A stretch of 64,000 nt of DNA from Candidatus Accumulibacter affinis (GCA_016713625.1 JADJOT010000011.1:310001-374000); one strand, 5' to 3'. Shown: positions 28,620 to 37,988, counted from the first letter of the stretch. Program-made: numbers and translations. Notes: generated by a model from the sequence alone, not told the origin.

Positions 28620-31600
28620 TCAGGCGTAAACGCCCGCATTCCGCTCCGGGTAGCTCTCATAGACATGCTCGAATACTGCCGAGCATTTCTGGTGGTAAAG
28701 CTCCGGCGTATAGGCGCGCGGCAGGCCGGTATCGAGCGTGTCTTCGATGGTCAGCTTCAACTGTGACCGCGCCGCCGATTTCTTCCGCCAGTTGAGCACC
28801 AGCAGGGCCTTCAGCCGCGTCAACAGTTCGCGCGCCACCTTCTTCACTTCGGCGCGTTCTTCGGATGTCAACTCGGGCGCCGGGCGAGTGAGGATGTCGA
28901 AGAGGACCAGTTCTTCCTCGCTCATGTTCTCGCGCACATGCCGTTCCTGTTCGTCGTTGAGGCTGTTGGAGAGCTTCACCAGCTCCTCGAACAGTTCCTC
29001 GATACTGCGGCTGCCGGCGTTGTAGCTTTCGATCAGCGCCTCGAACTTCTCGGCAAAATCGGCGCGGGTGCGGTTCAACTGGATCATCCTTTCCAGTTGG
29101 GCGCGGATGGCGGCCTTGAGCACTTCGAGGTCGGTGTTCTTGTGTTTCGATTCCTTGAAGCGTTGCGCCAGCGCCTCGAAGTTGATCTTCGACAGGTCGA
29201 GCGCCGGTGGTCCTGATTCGCGGATTTCGTGGCCGGTAATCGACTCATCGAGCAGGCCGTTGATTCTCCCCATCACCTGCGAAATATCCGGTGGATGCGG
29301 GTTCAGCCTGGCGCGGATGGCTTCGGCCAGCGTGGACAGGCAGGCGACGCGGCTGGCGAACTCCAGTGCCGACGGGTCGGGCTTCACAGCGCGATAAAGC
29401 GTGCTCACCAGCCGCTCATCGGCAAGGAAGTCGCGGCGCAGCGGGTCGGGGGAGATCAGCCCGTTCACGCCGTCCTGGATGCGCGACAGGCGCTCCATGC
29501 TGCCGGCGGGTGTCGCCTCGATCTCGCCCAGCATCACACCATGCGCAGCGCAGAAAGCACTTGCATCCACAACTGCCTTGCGCAGTTCCTCGACCAGTTG
29601 CTGCTTGCCCTTGACCGGGTTCTTCCCATCCTTGCCCGCCCCGTAGATGGCCAGCGCCTTTTCGAGCGAGGCGAAGACATTGGCGTAATCGACGATGACG
29701 CCGCTGTGTTTGCCGGGGAACACCCGGTTGGCGCGGGTGATGGTCTGCATCAGCGTGTGGTTGCGCATCGGCTTGTCGAGATAGATCGTCGAGCAGCTCG
29801 GCGCGTCGAAACCGGTCAGCCACATGGCGCAAACGAAGACCAGGCGCAGCGAGTCTTCGGTGTCCTTGAACTTCTCGTCCAGGCCCGGCTGGGATTCATT
29901 CATGCGCTTGCGGTGCGGCTCGATGTCGAGCCCCAGCGCCTGCATCTGGGCGATTTCATTCTGCCCCGGCGAGACGATCACCGCCATGCCGGTGCTGGTC
30001 AGCAGCTCCAGGCGCTGCTTCAGCTCGGCCATGCGCAGGTCGCGCCGTGCCTGCTCCGGCGTCATCTCACCGCCACGCGGTTGAAAGGCCAACTCGCCCA
30101 GCTCCTTCTGTACCCGTGCAGTTTCGGCCGCCCAATGCACCTTGACCTTGTCGTGCATGCGCAGCGCGGTGGCCTTGTCGATCGACACCACCATCGCCTT
30201 GCCGACCGCATTTGCCAACATACCGCGCCCAAGGAAGTGCCGCACGATGTCCTGCGCCACCGTTTCCAGCCGGTCGTCGCGGGTGATCAGGTGGTATTGC
30301 CGCCCCAGCACCTTCTCCAGCCTGGCCTCCTGATCGGCGTCGAGGTCGGCATCCTCGATCAGGCGGTAGATGTCTTCGTTGAGGTCGGGATTGACGAGCT
30401 GCAATTCCGGCGTGCGGTTCTCGTAGAACAGCGGCACGGTGGCGCCGTCTTCGATGGACTGCTGGAAGTCGTAGATCGAGACGTAGTCGCCGAAGACTTC
30501 CTTGGTGCGTTCCTCGCCGGCAATCAGCGGCGTGCCGGTAAAGGCCAGGAACATCGCCCTGGGCAGCGCGGCGCGCATGTTGAGCGCCAGCGTGTCATAC
30601 TGGCTGCGGTGCGCCTCGTCGGTGAGCACGATCACGTCGGAACGGTCGCAGAGCAGCTCCGGCGTCTGGAACTTGTGCACCAGCGTGAACACGTAGCGGT
30701 GGTTGCCGCGCAGCAGTTCGCGCAGGTGGGCGCCGCTGGCGGCGTGGCACTGGTCGCCCTCGGCGTCGCTGACCGCGCCGGTGGTCTTGAAAGTCGTGGC
30801 GATCTGCTCGTCCAGTTCCACGCGGTCGGTGACGACGACGAAGGTCCAGTTGCCGGCGAGCTTCCTCAGCACCTTCTGCGCGAAGAAGACCATCGAGAAA
30901 CTCTTGCCGCTGCCCTGCGTCTGCCAGAACACGCCGCCGCGCCCGTGGCCCAGCTTGCGCGCTTCGAGCATCGAGGCAATGGCGTTATTGACGCCAAGGA
31001 ACTGGTGGTTCTGGCCGATGACCTTCACCAGCCCGGCCTTGTGCTCGGAAAACAGCGTGAAGTTCTCGACCAGATCGAGCAGGCGGGCGGGGTCGCAGGT
31101 GCCGCGTAGCATCACTTCCAGCGACACGCGGCGCGCTTCGTCCTCGCGCTCGATACGCTTCCACTCCACCCAACGGCCCCAGTCGGCGGTCAGCGAGCCG
31201 ACGCGGCTGTCGGTGCCGTTGCTGGCGATGAGCAGCGCGTTGCTCCAGAACAGCGCCGGAATCTGCTGCCTGTAGTGGGTGAGGTTCTCGTCGAAGGCGG
31301 CGCGCGCCGGCACACCAGGCTTCTTGAGTTCGATCACCACCCAGGGCAGGCCATTGACGAAGCCGACCAGATCGGGCCGGCAGGTGTAGAGTGGCCCGGT
31401 CACGGTCAACTGGCTGACGAGCACGAAATCGTTGTTGGCCGGCGCTTCCCAATCGACCACGCGCAAGCGCTCGGTCTTCTGGCCGCCGTGTTCGCGGTCG
31501 GGCACCGACACCGCAATGCCTTCCTTGAGCAGCCGATAGACCTCGCGGTTGGCGGCTTCCAGGCTCATTGCCGAGCGGTCGCGGGTCAGTTCGTCGACGG

Positions 31601-31820
31601 CATTGGCAATCGCCTCCGGCGGCAGCGTCGGATTGAACCGGACCAGCGCGGCGCGCAGACGCTCGACCAGCACCACCTCGCCCCTGGTTTCGCGGCCGAG
31701 TGTGCCGCCCGCGCCGAAGGTTTCCTCCAGCGCCGACACCGTCTGCCAGCCGAGTTCTCCAAACAAGCCAATGGCGGGTTGCTCCACGAGTTGGTCTTCC
31801 GAGTAGGCGTGGGCATTCAT
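28620..31820 (-). CDS. hsdR: Type I restriction enzyme R subunit (HsdR)
   Basis: A 1066-residue endonuclease/translocase subunit. The N-terminal nuclease domain has the PD-ExK core (DLVGFVNGLPWVVIELKKP, ~150-170). The SF2 motor follows with Walker A TQGSGKS (~305), a DEAH box (VLTDEAHRSQYD) and later GFDAPSCSTIYLDKPM and TITRANRVF motifs. The C-terminal helical region binds the methylase core. It cuts unmodified DNA after translocation, working with HsdM and HsdS encoded 7-10 kb upstream on the same strand. The ATG overlaps the stop of the nucleotidyltransferase gene (ATGA). A diverged copy of its first ~20 codons lies at 36653-36724, suggesting the gene was brought here by recombination. The reading frame is intact. 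Confidence 0.95.
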   Translation of the reverse strand: MNAHAYSEDQLVEQPAIGLFGELGWQTVSALEETFGAGGTLGRETRGEVVLVERLRAALVRFNPTLPPEAIANAVDELTRDRSAMSLEAANREVYRLLKEGIAVSVPDREHGGQKTERLRVVDWEAPANNDFVLVSQLTVTGPLYTCRPDLVGFVNGLPWVVIELKKPGVPARAAFDENLTHYRQQIPALFWSNALLIASNGTDSRVGSLTADWGRWVEWKRIEREDEARRVSLEVMLRGTCDPARLLDLVENFTLFSEHKAGLVKVIGQNHQFLGVNNAIASMLEARKLGHGRGGVFWQTQGSGKSFSMVFFAQKVLRKLAGNWTFVVVTDRVELDEQIATTFKTTGAVSDAEGDQCHAASGAHLRELLRGNHRYVFTLVHKFQTPELLCDRSDVIVLTDEAHRSQYDTLALNMRAALPRAMFLAFTGTPLIAGEERTKEVFGDYVSIYDFQQSIEDGATVPLFYENRTPELQLVNPDLNEDIYRLIEDADLDADQEARLEKVLGRQYHLITRDDRLETVAQDIVRHFLGRGMLANAVGKAMVVSIDKATALRMHDKVKVHWAAETARVQKELGELAFQPRGGEMTPEQARRDLRMAELKQRLELLTSTGMAVIVSPGQNEIAQMQALGLDIEPHRKRMNESQPGLDEKFKDTEDSLRLVFVCAMWLTGFDAPSCSTIYLDKPMRNHTLMQTITRANRVFPGKHSGVIVDYANVFASLEKALAIYGAGKDGKNPVKGKQQLVEELRKAVVDASAFCAAHGVMLGEIEATPAGSMERLSRIQDGVNGLISPDPLRRDFLADERLVSTLYRAVKPDPSALEFASRVACLSTLAEAIRARLNPHPPDISQVMGRINGLLDESITGHEIRESGPPALDLSKINFEALAQRFKESKHKNTDLEVLKAAIRAQLERMIQLNRTRADFAEKFEALIESYNAGSRSIEELFEELVKLSNSLNDEQERHVRENMSEEELVLFDILTRPAPELTSEERAEVKKVARELLTRLKALLVLNWRKKSAARSQLKLTIEDTLDTGLPRAYTPELYHQKCSAVFEHVYESYPERNAGVYA

Positions 31821-32336
31821 GAGGCGACCAGCATTTCCACCCGGTTTTGACGCCCATCGGGCATGGTGCCCTCGATCAGCAACCTGAGGTTGTGCCTCAG
31901 GGCAACATCGCCGCCATCCGCTTCCTGCACGCGTAGCCCCTGGATCAGCGGCGGCCGGTGCTTTTGCGTTTTCACCCCCTTGGGCATCAGCAAGTCCACG
32001 ATCACCGCCACGGACGTGCCGCCATCGCGAAGTTCGACCGTACGGCGAATCTGAAACGGCTTCATGCCCTCCCGTCCGCGCTCGTAGCCCGCCGCGAGGA
32101 GTTTTTCCACCAGATCGGCGTAGCCGTGATCGGCAAGTTTTTCAGGATCGATCGAGGTCGATATCCAACGTCCCGATATGGCCGCGGTTCTTCATGAGCA
32201 GCGATGGCACCGCACCGCCAATGACGACGATCGCCTCGCGATGCGCCCCCAATACCTGGCCCAGTTCCACCAGCACCGCATGCGCGGCGCGAGCGCCGCG
32301 GTCGTCATAGTCGGTGGCGCTATCCGGCTCGGTCAT
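31817..32336 (-). pseudogene. AbiEii-like nucleotidyltransferase (toxin), frameshifted
   Basis: The first frame starts at the ATG at 32336, overlapping the antitoxin stop (ATGA), and encodes IVVIGGAVPSLLMKNRGHIGTLDIDLD, a typical AbiEii/MNT nucleotidyltransferase core. It then stops. The second frame resumes as DPEKLADHGYADLVEKLL and ends RQNRVEMLVAS at 31817. The switch falls at a tandem GATCGATC (~32145-32152); removing one 4-bp unit restores DIDLDPEKL. The full product would be ~170 residues. AbiEii toxins are the partner of AbiEi antitoxins in type IV toxin-antitoxin systems. As written it is inactive. Confidence 0.65.
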
Positions 32337-32850
32337 GCTTCGCTCTTCCACAGTGGCGCGATGCGCTCGTCGAACAGATGCTGCGCCGCTTCGCCGCCGC
32401 GCTCTCCGGCGGCGGCAAGATCGAGCCAGGTCTGGATCAGCCCGGTGCAGCGCAGTCCCGGGGCCGGCTCCATGGCATCCTGAAACACGCCTTCGTCGCT
32501 CGCCAGATCGATGGTGATGTTCTCGCCTTTGGCCGCAGGTTCAAGCTTTAGTGCGGCCTTGAGCCGTGCCTCGCCTGCCCTGTCGGTAGTAAAAAACTCC
32601 CCCGCCACGCGGGCATAGGGCGCCAGCCAGCGCGCCGCCGAAAACGAAGCCAGGAGTACCTGCCCGCCCGGCGCGAGAAAAACCTCGCGCAGGGTCTGCT
32701 GCAGTGCCTCGCCGTGCAGCAGCGTGTAATACCGGTGGGTGTAGATCTTAAATTGATATACCAATCAATAGGTTACGACGCTATATTGACGTGATCTGAA
32801 CAATTTGGTCGCTGAGGGTGAGTTTGGAGAGGTGATGGGGGAGTAGAGTT

Positions 32851-32910
32851 GGGCCGACCTCTATGCTAAAACGATGGCTTCGTTGCAGGATAACCATCGG
32901 AGGTCGGCCC
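32851..32910 (+). promoter_or_regulatory. Long stem-loop burying the transposase ribosome-binding site
   Basis: GGGCCGACCTC (32851-32861) is perfectly complementary to GAGGTCGGCCC (32900-32910), which contains the GAGG of the Shine-Dalgarno and ends right at the ATG (32911). A transcript entering from outside would fold the site shut, while one starting inside the loop would not. IS10 and IS50 use the same principle. Confidence 0.6.
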
Positions 32911-34334
32911 ATGGAAAGTGTAGCAAAGTTGAGTGAAGAGGGAACGGGAAGCGTTGTTGGCGGGAAGGCCCTGGAGGGGCTGCTGAAGTTCGTTGAAGAA
33001 CGGCAGCACAGTCGGCGGGAGTATGAGGGCGGGTTCGAAGCGTTTGAACGAGAGGCCCGCAGGCGGTTCAACGAAGCGGAGCGAGAGTTTCTTGGCGAGG
33101 AGTTGGCGAGGCTGGATGTCACGCTGCCCGAGGTGGTCTTGATGGACTCGTCCATCGGCCGGTGGTGACTGGCGTTGGGGAGTACATGACGGCGGCGGGG
33201 CCCGTGAAGGTACTTCGGCATCGCTATCGCGCGGTCGGAACGAACGGCGCGAGCGAGTGTCCGCTGGAACTGCGCGCGGGGATTGTCGAAGGGTTGTCCA
33301 CGCCGCTGGCGGCGCGGATGGGGTGTGGGCGATGACCCACCTGACGTCATTGGAGAGCGAGAATCTGTTTCGTGAGCTGGGCGGCATGCACCCTCGCGCA
33401 GTACGTTGGACCGGTTGCCGAAGGGCATCAGCGAACGTTGGGAAATGCGTCGTCGGGAATGGGAAAGCGAGCTGCAAGCGCAGGAAGAAGCGGTGTCTGA
33501 GGTGGCGGTGATCGGCGTCTCGCTCGATGGCGTGATGGCGCCGATGAAGGACGGCCAACGCGAGGCCAAGCGGGAGCAGAGCCGGCAGGAGGGCAAGCAA
33601 GTCAGTGGCCCCGCGGGCTACCGTGAGGTCGGTTGCGGCACGGTCAGCCTTTACGACGTAAAGGCGAGCGTTTGCGCACGGTGCGTTTTGCGCGCATGCC
33701 GGAGCCGAAAAGGGGTGCTCAAGCGCCAACTGGCTGCCGAAGTCGAACATGCGTTGAAGCAGTACCCCAACGTGCCGCTCGTCAAAGTGGCCGACGGCGC
33801 CCGCGATAACCCCAGGATCTGCCTGACGGAATCGAAGTCGTAGACTTCTACCATGCGGCTGAACACCTGTGCAGTGCTTTCGACCTCATCTATGGCACGG
33901 ACTCGGCGCAGGCACGAGCCAAGTCCGAGGCGTACCGACAGGTCTTGCTCAATGACGACCAGGGGGTCGAGAAAGTGATCCGCACGCTGGCGTATCACCA
34001 CCGCCGCAAGCCACGCCGCGACACGCTGAAGAAGGAACTGACGTACTTCCGTCGGAATCGCTCACGGATGAAGTACGCGCAGTTGCGCGCTCAGAATCTC
34101 CCCATCGGCTCCGGCATCATCGAGGCCGCCTGCAAGACGCTCGTCACCCAGCGCATGAAGCGATCCGGTCAGCGCTGGACGATCGATGGGGGTCAAGCCA
34201 TCCTCACCTTTCGCGCCTTGGTGCAGAGTGACCGCTTCGATGCCGCCTGGACGCTCGTCGTTGCGGACTACCGGAAGGAGGTTTCCTTCCCCACAAACGT
34301 GGTGCCTTTTCCTCCTCGCCAGACATCAGTGTGA
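32911..34334 (+). pseudogene. ISKra4-like transposase, several frameshifts
   Basis: Fragments in different plus frames read in order: MESVAKLSEEGTGSVVGG... to ~33165, KGISERWEMRRREWESEL ... ISLDG-like ASLDGVMAPMKDG (33406-33843), and DDQGVEKVIRTLAYHHRR ... NLPIGSGIIEAACKTLV (33945-34334). The PIGSGxxE motif and overall order match ISKra4-family transposases. At least two stops or frame changes (near 33166, 33330 and 33840) make it nonfunctional. Confidence 0.75.
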
Positions 34335-35046
34335 GAGATACACCCATACCGGTTGCGCGCCGTGCGCAGCGGAACATACGCCTGGCGCCACGCTTCCAGC
34401 AGCGCGCGTGGCTGCGCCAGTTGCACGCCACCCCAGCGGCCGGCAGCCCATTCGCGTTCAAGCAGTGCCTGGCGCAGCTTGCTGACTTGTCCGTAGCTGA
34501 CCCCGGCACGCTCGGCCAGCTCGGCGACCTTCCATTCCCGCGACGGCGCGCCGAGCATGATGCGCAGCACGCGGGCCGACTTGGGCGCGAACAACGAACG
34601 CTGCTCCCGCTTCACATGGAAAGGGTTCCCGGCAACGCTTTTTTCGATGTAAACAGTACCGAAGGCCAGGCGGCAGTTGCCGGCCAGATCGGCGTATCCG
34701 ACCCCCAGCTCCCGGCAGATGGCGCCCGATGCTGCGGAGATGAAGGGCGCGACCACCAGGGGATACGTCGCCACCGAATCCGTCGGCCCGGATGCGCTCA
34801 TGCGCTGGGCCATTTCACGCGCCTGGAAGCCCGCCCCCCGGATGTGGCGCGGCTGGCCGTTGGATTCCACCTCGCAGACCAGTACCCAGTGCCGGTCGCC
34901 CTCGCGCAGATCCAGGGCCAGATCCACGCCTGCCTGCTCCGCGACCGAACGCTCCGGGTGCAATCGGAAGTGCGACTGGCGCCGGTGCGGGGTGGTGGGC
35001 GGTGGCATTCGGCACTAGACAAATGGCCGGAGGTGAGGTAAATAGT

Positions 35047-35079
35047 CATGGGTTACTTCAACGTGGAGCGAAACCCATG
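35047..35079 (+). promoter_or_regulatory. Stem-loop around the transposase start codon
   Basis: CATGGGTT (35047-35054) pairs with AACCCATG (35072-35079), the latter holding the ATG start. The GTGGAG ribosome-binding site is in the loop. It may limit translation initiation. Confidence 0.45.
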
Positions 35080-36434
35080 TCAGAACAGTGGTCGGAAATG
35101 GAGGGGCGACTCAAGCCGAGTCGGAGTTTGGAAGATCGGTTACGAGATCATCCCGAGCTCCGGGTCAAGATGGAGTCGTTGTTGGCGGTGGTCGAGAACG
35201 CGGCCGGCGATGTCGAGAAGGCGGCGGAGGCGGAGCGGCGGGTGACGGAGGAATTGCGGCAGCTGGGCAACGAAGCGTTGCACGGCTGGGCGCGACGGCA
35301 AGCGCAGCGGAAGGAAGAAGAGGTGGCGCAACAACCGGGCGTGCAGCGGAAGGAAAAAAAAACGTCTATTGGCAGACCCGGTACGGCCAGATCGAAGTAG
35401 TCGAGCAGGTTTTCCGGCAAGGGACCCGCGGGCCGGAGATCCGGCCATTCACGCGTTCGGCGGAGGTGGTCTGCCGGGGCTGCTCGGAGCCGTTGCAGCG
35501 AGCGATCGTCGATTTTGGGGCGGACGCGCCCGCGGCGCGCATTCCGCAGAAGCTGAAAGAGCATTACGGTATCGAGGTGTGCGCCAGTACGTGCTGGTCG
35601 ATCGTCTTGCAGCATGCTCAGACGATCGACGAGTGCCCGAAAGCGGCGGCACAGATCCCGGAACGAGACGGGGTGGCGCAACTGATCGCCGAGATCGACG
35701 GGAGCATGATTCCCGTTGTGGAGATGGCCGAATCGAACGACCCGAGCGCGAAAGTGGACCGCCGCAAGACCCGCCAAGTGGGCTGGAAGGAAGCGCGATT
35801 GAGTCTGGCCCATACGCCTGGCTCGGTCACCCCGGTGTTCGGCGCTACCGTGGGACCGCCCGATCAAGTCGGAGAGACGCTGTTGCGCACGGCGGTTCAG
35901 GCCGGACTGGGGCGGAAGACCCAGGTCCATGCGGTCAGCGACGGCGCCGCATGGATTGCCGATCAAGTGAGTGAGCAGTTCGGACTCCACGGCCACTTCC
36001 TCGTCGATTTCTACCATGTCTGTGACTACCTGACGGCCGCAGGGAAGACGATCGCCAGCACGGCGGCGAGGGCTTGGCTGGAAACGCAGAAAGATCGGCT
36101 GAAACAGAACCGTCTCCAGGACGTCCTCGACGAACTGCAGCGATTCGTCGAGGACGACACCGTTCCCGATGACCACGCTCCCGTGCGCGCGGCGCATCGC
36201 TATCTCACCAATCGCCCGGGGCAGTTCAACTATCGAGACGCGCTCATCGCCGAGCTGCCAATCGGGTCGGGCGAAGTCGAAAGTGCGCACCGTTACGTCA
36301 TCCAGGACCGTCTCAAGCGGGCAGGCGCCTGGTGGAAACTGAAAAACGCCAAGCACATGCTGGCGCTGCGCGTCTGCCGTGCCAACCAGGAGTGGGACAG
36401 CTATTGGCAGTCCAGACGACAACAGGCGGCCTGA
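35077..36434 (+). CDS. ISKra4-family transposase, probably made by -1 frameshifting at A9
   Basis: The first frame starts at the ATG at 35077 (MSEQWSEMEGRLKPSRSLED...) and encodes a Glu/Arg-rich helical N-terminus. At a run of nine A (35354-35362) the second frame takes over one base back (KKNVYWQTRYGQIEVVEQ) and runs to 36434. The catalytic part shows AEIDGSMIPVVE, HAVSDGAAW, FLVDFYHVCDYL and ELPIGSGEVESAHRYV, typical of ISKra4 transposases. The -1 direction and the A9 slippery run fit programmed frameshifting, as in many IS families; a random indel cannot be excluded. Total product is ~450 residues. Confidence 0.82.
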
Positions 36435-36560
36435 TCCACAGTCGCACTTCCGATTGCACCCGAACGCTCCAGGACCAGCGGCAACGGCGCCAGCAGTTCC
36501 CGGAGTCGCTGCTCCGCTTGCACAGTGAGGGTCTGTTCGGATTTCATACTGAATTACTAA

Positions 36561-36650
36561 TTTTCACCATTTTGTGAAAATACCACTCGGGATGACGATT
36601 GACAGATTTTTTTGGTACTGAATTGCCATTTTTCAGCGTTTGGTGAAAAT
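36561..36650. promoter_or_regulatory. AT-rich inverted repeats upstream of the antitoxin gene (candidate operators)
   Basis: TTTTCAC/GTGAAAA (36561-36567/36574-36580) lies 14 nt upstream of the antitoxin ATG (36547). A related, less perfect ATTTTTCA/TGAAAAT pair lies at 36628-36650. AbiEi antitoxins are known to repress their own promoter through inverted repeats. The stretch is much more AT-rich than its surroundings. Confidence 0.45.
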
Positions 36651-36652
36651 CA

Positions 36653-36724
36653 TCAAAATATGGCGAACAACCCGATGGCGGGCTGCTCGACGAGTTCGTC
36701 TTCGGACCAGGCGTGGGCGTTCAT
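36653..36724 (-). pseudogene. 5' remnant of a second hsdR gene
   Basis: The ATG at 36724 opens 23 codons reading MNAHAWSEDELVEQPAIGLF then AIF and a stop. This matches the first 20 residues of the intact HsdR (MNAHAYSEDQLVEQPAIGLF) with different codons. It begins 4 nt after the DUF4143 gene stop, exactly where an hsdR gene would be expected in an undisturbed operon. Confidence 0.8.
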
Positions 36725-36728
36725 GGCC

Positions 36729-37988
36729 TTACGTCAGCCACAGCGTGGAAAGCGGCACCGCCCACAGCGGCTTGCCCGCTGCGTCGCCCATCGGCAGGGT
36801 GTTGGTGCCGTCGTAGAGCAACACCCCGCCGAGAAAGCGTTCGCCCGCCAGCGCCGCCAGTTTTTTCAGGCCGGAGAAATCCCCCGCCTGAAAACTGGCC
36901 GCTGCCTTGACCTCAACGCCGACGATTTCGCCGCGCCGGTTCTCAAGCACAAAATCCACTTCGGCCTGGGTGGTTGTGCGGAATGTCAGCACTTCATAAT
37001 CCTGCTGCGCCCACGATGCCAGTTTCAGCAGTTCGCCATACACATGGCTTTCCAGTACCGGGCCAATCTGGTGGCGCTGGCGCAACAGCAGGTCTTCATT
37101 TACGCCCAGCAAGCCGCACAACAGTCCCGAATCGATGAACTGCAGCTTTGGACTTTTGACGATGCGCGACAGCCCGTTGCCCGACCATTGCCGTACGCGG
37201 CGCAGCAGGAACATCTGCTCGAATATCCCCAGATATTTTTCTGCGGTCTTGTTGTCCAGTCCGATCTGGCCGGCCAACTGCGCAAAATTGCACAACTGCC
37301 CCGACATGTGCGCCAGTGCCGTCAGCAAGCGCGGCAACTGATCCAGTTTTTCCACGGCCGCGATGTCCTGCACGTCGCGCTGGATCAGCGTGTCCACATA
37401 CTGGTTCAGCCAGGCCTCGCGCCGCCGTGCCGTCGTCCGCGCCAGGGCTTGCGGATAGCCGCCACGCAACACCCGTTGCACCATTACCGCGCCCACCTCG
37501 CCCTGCGCCTTGCCAGCCGCTGGCTTGGGCATGTCGCCGGAAAAGACGGCATCCAGCCACTGGCCGGGGCTTTCCGCGACCTCGCAGCCCGCCAGGGGCA
37601 GCAGGGTATGGGTTTCGATACGCCCGGCCAGGGAATCCGCCACGCGCGGCAGGGTCATCACATTGGCCGACCCGGTGAGCAAAAAGCGCCCCGGGCGACG
37701 ATCCTGATCCACCGACTGCTTGATCGACAGCAGCAATTCGGGGGCACGTTGCACCTCGTCGATCACCACCGCATCCAGGTCGCGCACGAAACCCACGGGA
37801 TCGTGTCGCACCGCCGCCAGCGTGGCGGCGTCGTCCAGTGTCACGTAGCTGCGCGCCGCGTCGGCAAACTGCCGCACCAGCGTCGTCTTGCCCGCCTGCC
37901 GCGGGCCGTTGACCAGCACCACCGGCGTGTCCTGCATGGCCTCGTCGATGCGCGGCAGCAGGTAACGGCGAATCAGCGGAGGTGTCAT
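36729..37988 (-). CDS. AAA ATPase with DUF4143 domain
   Basis: A 419-residue protein of the AAA_14/DUF4143 family. Walker A GPRQAGKTTLV (~28-38), Walker B AVVIDEVQRAPELL (~73) and sensor LLTGSANV (~105) lie in the N-terminal ATPase. The C-terminal half has a winged-helix-like part and a PD-ExK-like core (TTQAEVDFVLENRRGEIVGVEVKA, ~345-368). The role is not established; such genes often sit as cargo in restriction or mobile loci. It has its own consensus promoter just upstream (38033-38062) inside the hsd operon and is followed at once by the hsdR remnant. Confidence 0.88.
   Translation of the reverse strand: MTPPLIRRYLLPRIDEAMQDTPVVLVNGPRQAGKTTLVRQFADAARSYVTLDDAATLAAVRHDPVGFVRDLDAVVIDEVQRAPELLLSIKQSVDQDRRPGRFLLTGSANVMTLPRVADSLAGRIETHTLLPLAGCEVAESPGQWLDAVFSGDMPKPAAGKAQGEVGAVMVQRVLRGGYPQALARTTARRREAWLNQYVDTLIQRDVQDIAAVEKLDQLPRLLTALAHMSGQLCNFAQLAGQIGLDNKTAEKYLGIFEQMFLLRRVRQWSGNGLSRIVKSPKLQFIDSGLLCGLLGVNEDLLLRQRHQIGPVLESHVYGELLKLASWAQQDYEVLTFRTTTQAEVDFVLENRRGEIVGVEVKAAASFQAGDFSGLKKLAALAGERFLGGVLLYDGTNTLPMGDAAGKPLWAVPLSTLWLT

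Larger units (their letters stand above)
32737..34345 (+). mobile_element. ISKra4-like insertion sequence (1,609 bp)
   Basis: The ends GGGTGTAGATC and GAGATACACCC are imperfect terminal inverted repeats. An 8-bp target duplication, ATACCGGT, lies at 32729-32736 and 34346-34353. Removing the element restores the antitoxin reading frame. The internal transposase gene is badly frameshifted, so this is an old, dead copy compared with its neighbour. Confidence 0.82.
34956..36461 (+). mobile_element. ISKra4-family insertion sequence (1,506 bp)
   Basis: Perfect 22-bp terminal inverted repeats begin GGGTGCAATCGGAAGTGC (34956-34977) and end with their complement (36440-36461). A 9-bp target duplication, GAACGCTCC, lies at 34947-34955 and 36462-36470. 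Removal restores the antitoxin frame exactly. With perfect ends and a perfect duplication it looks recent and possibly still mobile. Confidence 0.92.
32333..36547 (-). pseudogene. AbiEi-like antitoxin gene split into three by two IS elements
   Basis: Three pieces rejoin perfectly when both insertions and one copy of each target duplication are removed: 36547-36471 (MKSEQTLTVQAEQRLR..), 34955-34354 (VAEQAGVDLALDLREG..., PLRTARN) and 32736-32333 (RYYTLLHGEALQQTL ... LFDERIAPLWKSEA). The joined gene is 1,083 nt (360 residues) with no frameshift. It matches AbiEi-type antitoxins: an N-terminal nuclease-like region and a winged helix (WKVAELAERAGVSYGQVSKLRQALLE). The gene overlaps the nucleotidyltransferase gene by 4 nt, as expected for an antitoxin-toxin pair. 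Inverted repeats just upstream may be its operators. Confidence 0.75.

Noticed and set aside
35088..35340. Gly/Arg-rich N-terminus of the second transposase frame from 35088
   Set aside because: Real N-terminal coding is in the MSEQ frame from 35077; this part is only the unused frame before the A9 shift.
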